Shown: positions 58,620 to 64,000 of the stretch, piece by piece
Layout: each line of letters opens with the position of its first letter
Numbering within the stretch: position 1 is the stretch's first letter
Made by a program: the position numbers and the translations under genes
Notes under the pieces: model-generated
Seen by the model: only the letters and a program-made list of their open reading frames with translations
Databases searched by the model: none
Told to the model about the DNA's origin: nothing
Source: Siphonodentalium dalli
Taxonomy: Eukaryota; Mollusca; Scaphopoda; Gadilida; Siphonodentaliidae
Direction of reading: 5' to 3'
DNA length: 64,000 bases
NCBI GenBank assembly: GCA_032622095.1
Contig: CP136065.1
Location: 37,730,732 to 37,794,731, forward strand

Positions 58620-60161
58620 ATGGCTGACTTAGCAGAGTTGATATCAGATAAGGTCGTCAATGCACAAGATGGTGATAATATATCATATAAGCTGAATAAA
58701 GGGATCGCGTTCGTAACCAAGTTTGGATTTGAGCTCGGTGGATCCGAAATGGATCAAATTACAGTTTGTGGGAGCAGTCGTGATGGGTTAAAACTTAGCA
58801 CAATAGGTGATATTGGCGACATTGATTTTATGATTACAAACAGTGACAGGGATCTTCAATATAAAATAGAAGAAAAGAATTTTGAATACGATGATAAATT
58901 TCCTTGCCATTGCAAATTTCGTGTGGGCGGAGAATTAGTCAATAGGGAAATGATGATGAGAAATAAGTTGCCTGTGAGTCGCAGATTATGGGAAATAGTG
59001 AAACCCCATACATACAATAAGAAAGAAGGGGGGATACAGGGCTACAAAGTTGACGATTGTCTAAACAAATTGCCCGAAATTTTCAAATATATTTATCTTC
59101 TGAAGAGAATTTTAAAAGAGACTAGAGAAAGGGCGACCCAATGTAACGACACAACAGAAACTCACTGTGGCAGTTTGAAGGTGAATTTGAGAATGTCAGA
59201 CTTCCTGATTCCTGGTCTTAAAGAAACATTAGAAATATGGGAGAAAGAATACTCCGAAGTCAAAATGGATCAGTTCTTGCACATAGGTCTTCAATTTTTT
59301 GGTTTGTCCAACGCGGTGCTCGGTACTTCGGATCCGGAAGAAGCTATTTCAAAATTCTTGTCAGACGTTTTTCACGAAGACACCATTAACGCTGATGAGA
59401 GTTCCTCGCAATAATATATTTCTAACATAATATTATCTGGTTCTACAACTCAGCAACAAGTTATTTCAGAATTATTGCCATATGTGCAGAAGGTGTCCCG
59501 TGGTGCTCCATTTCCGAAAGAAGTTATTGCAAAATTATTGTCAGATTTGATGCCGAAGTTCTCTGTCGATTGGATTGCTGCATTCTATGTCAGCGGTTGG
59601 CCAAGACCGGCAACGGAATGGATCAGTCGGGATCGGAATTGGCCGTCGAAAGAGACTGTCTGTATCATAGAAACGGAGGGATTCAACCTGGTCGGGAAGC
59701 CATCACCTGGACATGGGGCGGATGCAGAGGAATGGTACCTATCATTTGCACGGGCAGAAATCAAACTTTGTGAATCCTTGAATGAAGTTCAAAGGTTATG
59801 TTATTTGGCGTTCAAAATCCTCGTGAAATACGGCGTTGGTGACGATGACATTAGATCTTATTTTCTGAGAACAGCTTTCCTTTGGGTGTGTGAACGTGCC
59901 GACCCTGCTGATTGGACCAACGACAAATTACCCAAGAACCTTGACTCGTTATTAAACTTTCTAATCGAAGCATATAGGAGCAAAAATTTGCCGCATTATT
60001 TTGTACCAGATATGAACCTACTGGGCCGAATAGAAGTCGAACTTGAACACTGTGACAATATTGTTCGTATGTTATCGAGTATAATAAGCAATATTCCAGA
60101 TTGCTTTAATGAACTGTTCGAGAAGCACGGGAAATTTGTTGTATACGATGCGATTGTCTGA
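58620..60161 (+). CDS. cGAS-like receptor (Mab-21 family nucleotidyltransferase)
   Basis: Proteins of this family bind nucleic acid or other pattern ligands in the cytosol and make cyclic dinucleotides that signal through STING. Part one (58620-59411, 264 codons) has the nucleotidyltransferase core: GSSRDGLKL at residues 51-59 (the GS motif) and GDIDFM at 66-71, giving D67 and D69. Part two (59475-60161) has FSVDWIAAF, whose D fits the third catalytic acid, then WPRPATEWISRDRNWPS, SFARAEIKL, LRTAFLWVCE and LPHYFVPDMNLL, in the same order as human cGAS. The cGAS zinc thumb is absent. ATG 58620 has a good context (gaaATGG) and an upstream in-frame TGA. One in-frame TAA (59412) separates the halves; a candidate intron at 59401-59469 would give 490 residues. 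Whether it is catalytically active is inferred from motifs only. Confidence 0.88.
59401..59469 (+). other. Candidate 69-base intron removing the in-frame TAA
   Basis: The acceptor agttatttcag is good, and ctaac at 59422-59426 could serve as a branch site. Exon phases match exactly (one base before, two after, giving AAA). The size resembles the 66-base leader intron. The donor GTTCCT is weak. The alternatives are stop-codon read-through (the frame is otherwise open across it) or a nonsense allele. Confidence 0.4.
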
Positions 60162-60177
60162 TCGTCCACATGTTCCA

Positions 60178-60690
60178 TAGATAAACTAAAAGCCTACAAT
60201 AATGTTCGAAACGAAAACAAAGCAAACTCTATATGGTACGTAGATAAATTAAAGCAATACGATAATGTTCGAAACGAAAACAAATTACAAATTCAACATG
60301 GAACATAGATCAATTATAGCCAAACAATAATGTTCGAAACGAAAACAGCAAACTTAATATGTTATATGCAAGATAAATTAAAGCCATACGATAATGTTCG
60401 AAACGAAAAAAAACAAACCTCACATGGTACATAAATTAATGAGAGGCCCAGAATAATGTTAGAAACAAAAAGCAACCACACTGCATATAGTACATAGATA
60501 AATTAAAGCCCCACCATAATGTTCGAAACGAAAACAAAAATCACACTGCATATAGTACATAGATAAATTAATAGCCTACAATAATGATCGAAACGAAAAA
60601 ACAGTCACACGCCACATGGTAAATAGATAAATTAAAGGCCAGTACAATAATGTTCCACCGAAAAGAACAAACTAAACATGATATGCAAGG
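60178..60690 (+). repeat. 63-bp minisatellite just after the receptor stop codon, 8 copies
   Basis: The core is aataatgttcgaaacgaaaa, followed by a variable stretch and acatagataaattaaagcc. Spacings are 61-65 bases (60204, 60268, 60332, 60395, 60457, 60519, 60583, 60647). It starts 17 bases past TGA, so it may be in the 3' UTR. No clear AATAAA signal precedes or follows it. Confidence 0.9.
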
Positions 60691-60815
60691 TTGAACGTGC
60701 CATATCGATAATGTGTATGTATTAAATCAATCGTATTTTGGTTGTAATTTGTTAATTAGTTAATGTAGTGTCGATTAGATCGTAGACGTAAATGTACTCT
60801 TAAAGTTTTGGTTTA
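60691..60815. other. Short unassigned spacer
   Basis: No structure was recognised. It may be the remaining 3' UTR or intergenic DNA. Confidence 0.4.
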
Positions 60816-61110
60816 AAAAAAAACTAAATTGGTTTTGAACTTTGTCCCATATATGTAACCAAATTAGGTTTTGATCAAAACCAAATATCAACTACCAACT
60901 GGTTTTGATCAAAACCAAAACAAATTATATCAGTATTTGGTTTAACTGGTTTTTAGCTTTTGTCCCGAACATGGAACCAGTTTTGGTTTTGATCAAAACC
61001 GAATGCCTTTATTATTTGGTTTTGATCAAAACCTAAATTGGTTACATATATGTGACAACAGTTCAAAACCAATTTTGGTTTTGATCAAAACCAATTTTGG
61101 TTTTGATCAA
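60816..61110. repeat. Array of the palindrome GGTTTTGATCAAAACC
   Basis: The exact 16-base palindrome, or its core TTTTGATCAAAA, occurs near 60869, 60901, 60985, 61018, 61076 and 61098. Between copies lie aaattggttttgaac, tttgtccc and catatatgtaaccaa in both orientations. This gives many overlapping foldbacks. A degenerate foldback element is likely. Confidence 0.85.
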
Positions 61111-61187
61111 AAAGTTCACTTTTGTCGTTATTGTTGCTTTTTTGCACAATTTATTGAGAATTGTGCCATACAACATACTTATGCAGT

Positions 61188-61490
61188 TTTTAAGGGATAC
61201 TGTACAATAAATCCAGCCATTTATTGGACCATATCATTTCATACTCAACAGAATATAAGCAACACATGAATTAATTTGGTTTTCCAAGAAGGACATGGTA
61301 ATTATAATGAAAATGATTTATGAGTCGAGTCATAAATTAATTTTCATTATAATTACCATGTTATTTGAATCGTTCATAGAGCACATAAGTGTATTTTGCA
61401 CTAATCCATAGCTCAAATTCATTCATTTGTTACATATATTCTGTTGAGTATAAATGGAGAAATGAAATTCAGTGTGTAGTCCCCGTTTAA
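61188..61490. mobile_element. Foldback MITE, about 300 bp
   Basis: The outer arms run ttaagggatactgtac...ccatttat..ccatatcatttcatactcaa and back (ttgagtataaatgg...agtccccgtttaa). The inner palindrome at 61293-61361 has the arms acatggtaattataatgaaa and tttcattataattaccatgt around gagtcgagtc. A partial copy is nested at 2973-3168. Confidence 0.85.
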
Positions 61491-61972
61491 ACCTTTGATG
61501 ACTGGATAATCATTGATGTGTAGTTACCTCTCTTTGAGAAACAAGTAATTACTCATCAATCAGTATCCAGTTATCAATTAGTTTAGATTAATTGAAAGTA
61601 ACTACCCTCCAATCAGTATTTCCCACCTCTGTCGTTTACTTTTATCCCATAGAATCCCTACACATTAAGAATATGCAGTTCCAATATATATTTATATTTT
61701 AGGAATAGAATGGGTCAAAATCAATTGAGATATTAAAGGGTTAATATATAAGGATTTAGACTCAGGATGCTATACAGAGTCTGAAATAGATACCACCAGA
61801 TTCCATTTTCCAGAACAAAAATATATTCAGCTGATCACTTGCATACCACAGGCTATCATATTTATATATAATATGGCTTTCATACCGTCCCCACAAACAT
61901 ACATGTATCTGGGTTCTTTTTGTCAATTGGTGTGAAAATACAAGCAATTGTATACATGTAGTGCACAGGCCT
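61491..61972. other. Intergenic; weak inverted repeat at 61497-61605
   Basis: gatgactggataatcattga + tgtg...gtaattactcatcaatcagt + atccagttatc suggests a worn hairpin. No gene was seen. Confidence 0.4.
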
Positions 61973-62185
61973 GCACTGTTAAAAACACCGTAAATTTTAC
62001 GAAAGAAACAGTCGGCAGCAACTAGATCGTCTTTTTCTGTCGTAATAATCTTATAATATACGACAACCCATTATTTTTCACGGTTTCTCCCATAATAATT
62101 TTGGTTGCCAAGTAAACAGAAAATAAACGGTGACCATGTAAATGTTTTTTACGGTTATCACTTATTTACTGTTTACACAGTCCTG
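61973..62185. mobile_element. CACTGTT-ended MITE-like repeat, second copy
   Basis: It begins cactgttaaaaacaccgtaa and ends tttactgtttacacagtcct, with internal tttttcacggtttctcc and ttttttacggttatcac. It is related in pattern to 8745-9010, and the terminal repeats are imperfect. Confidence 0.45.
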
Positions 62186-62837
62186 AAATTATTATGATAG
62201 AAAGAGTTGGTCGGCAAACAGCCAAATGTTTCTCACATAATTTTGCGATGACTTTTTCAAGAGTGCATGTTGGCATAGAACTGAATTCCACAAGATGTGG
62301 CAAATTACAAGTAAAATTTCATGAAATCACAAACTCCTGAGGACTATTCTACCATTTAATTGCTGTCAGTAATCTTAAAGTGATGCATGTAAATTGCCTC
62401 CGTATGTGAGGGCCACCAATTCATGAATCATATCATAAGCAACCGATATTGAGAGTCGAAGATGAAGGAAATTGTCCAAATGGTATAATTGGTTGCATCT
62501 ATGTTGTATGACGTTTTAAGATGAACATCAATGACTATGTCTTTATGAGTAAGAAGACACAGTGAGATTTTGGAAATTAAACTTTAATTCAAACTTATCC
62601 AGCAGGAATAATTGCCATCCTAGCCATTCTTCCATAGCAGTGTATATTCCTGTCTTCTGTGCACACCTCACCATTGCAACAATTGCACTGAATTAACACT
62701 AAATAACTATATAGTTTATCGCACATCTGCTTATATTGAACATTCCCAAGAAGGACAGCTCATCTGATTCTACACCTGCCATGCAGTAGTAATTTAAAGA
62801 TCCGCAGCTCCTCTACATTGGGATCTGATAAATATAC
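62186..62837. other. Intergenic, nothing recognised
   Basis: No ORF with motifs and no repeat were recognised. It ends at the border of the 27.35-kb duplicate. Confidence 0.45.
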
Positions 62838-64000
62838 CACCTTTTGGGAACTTCAATCTGAATTCGTGTCTCCCATAGCAGATGAGGCTACGCAGAATGA
62901 GGTCCCAGGTGGATGAATTTAGTGACGCTAGCCCACTGAGCGGAGTTGCGTCACTAAATTCATCCTCTGGGGATCTCATTCTGCAAATGACAGGCACACT
63001 AAACTCAGACTTGTATGGGGTTTTTTTGTGCGGAAGAAAATGACTGGATGCGTGGGTAGATTGCAGTCGAATTCACAATGCACCGTTGAAAAATTTTTTC
63101 TGTGGTATATCGCTCCGACCGACATCTCTCTCGCTCTTGATATATACAGTTTGGGGACATCTGTTTCCTCTTTCATCACCTTTGGTATTTCCACCAGTCT
63201 GTTTTTCTCACAAAACTTGTGGTTTACACGTGTGATATGTACAACAACGTTGTATAAATAGTCTATTTGGTTTATGAATGAAAGTGATACGGGTTTCTGA
63301 AGAAAGCCAAACTGAAGAGTTATCCTGGAGACATTCCCTCCTGTTTACTTGTGTATTCAGATGCCCGCAATAATGTACATCCCTTTCATGGCACAGGCCC
63401 CTGGTCTACACTGGTATAGTCTATATTGGTATTTTAGTAATTTTCCCCAGGGGCCTGTGTTTCATGGCGGGAACTGCGCTGACGCAACATTAAAGACCCT
63501 GTGCCAATTTTCTTATATATGCGAGTCGACCATAGGTCGCCTCGCATATATAAGAGAATGCATTGGCCTAACAATTTGTTATCATTTTTTTATCAATTTT
63601 TCTTACATTCTTCCACAATTTTTATCATTTTTGTTATCATTATTTATCATTTTTTCTCATATTCTATAACAATTTTTGTTATAATTTTTGCTTATATTCT
63701 TTAACACTTATATGTAAGGATTAGAGCACAAGAATTTTTCTTTACCAGAATCAATCGAGTCGAAGACGAGACTTATTCTGGTAAAGAACTATTCGCGTGC
63801 TCTGACCGACTTAGAGCACAATTGATCCCACATAATGCAATCAACTGGAAATGTGCCGTTAAGCGTGTTTTGACCACGACGCACAATCCGTGCTCTGGCC
63901 GCGATTGGACACAATAGCCGGTTAGCTACGCCAACAACGTGATTAACATGAACTGATCGCCGTTAAATGTGAATAGATATGTCCGAAACAACACGGACTG
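62838..64000. repeat. 1.2-kb hairpin-rich duplicated segment, copy B (runs off the window)
   Basis: It starts at ccttttgggaacttcaatct and follows 27350-28560 in order and orientation, with a few substitutions, a shorter 27.9-kb hairpin (63388-63465) and small length changes in the T-rich part. Hairpins lie at 62908-62976, 63388-63465, 63503-63567 and about 63720-63805. The minus-strand frames of copy A (PVICRMRSPEDEFSDATPLS and so on) are kept. Confidence 0.85.

Noticed and set aside
59570-59773. 67-codon plus frame inside the receptor gene
   Set aside because: It is an alternative frame of the well-supported Mab-21 domain.

Overview
This window looks like animal nuclear DNA that is AT-rich, intron-bearing and very rich in transposons. 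The retroelement tails, the Helitron 3' end and above all a Mab-21/cGAS-family gene of the kind multiplied in bivalves point to a lophotrochozoan, most likely a bivalve mollusc. Amphioxus or a hemichordate cannot be excluded from sequence alone. No tRNA, rRNA, CRISPR array or prokaryotic gene organisation was seen.

The one well-supported host gene is at 58620-60161 (+): a cGAS-like receptor (Mab-21 family nucleotidyltransferase). The GS motif, the D-x-D pair and the third catalytic aspartate are visible, and the C-terminal half aligns by eye with human cGAS apart from a missing zinc thumb. The reading frame carries one internal TAA, which a 69-base phase-matched candidate intron would remove. 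A second short intron lies in the 5' leader. Three weaker candidates for spliced host exons are listed at low confidence (15.9 kb, 23.6 kb minus strand, 33.7 and 37.7 kb).

The rest is a mosaic of mobile and repeated DNA. 0-15.5 kb: two copies of a non-autonomous Helitron (1-2566 and about 12682-15542), the first carrying a LINE insertion with a 32-base target duplication, plus two other LINE remnants (3310-4548, 9660-10168). 15.5-23 kb: local tandem duplications, a TTAA-ended foldback MITE (two copies), a 1.5-kb foldback element and a 104-bp satellite. 25-30 kb: a cluster of 60-100-base hairpins with T-rich spacers, about 1.2 kb of which is duplicated at 62.8-64.0 kb. 31.6-33.4 kb: two nearly identical TA-flanked MITEs bracketing 0.88 kb. 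34.4-42.4 kb: a collinear duplication in which the second copy has lost four internal blocks. 43-46 kb: decayed repeats. 47.06-47.81 kb: a TIR element. 48.3-51.1 kb: an irregular repeat array hit by a hAT element with an exact 8-bp target duplication. 52.2-57.5 kb: nested giant foldbacks. 60.2-61.5 kb: minisatellite, palindrome array and MITE downstream of the receptor gene.

Apart from the receptor gene, nothing here forms a pathway. The recurring theme is inverted repeats that could fold as double-stranded RNA if transcribed. All calls come from reading the sequence; no alignment or database search was run.
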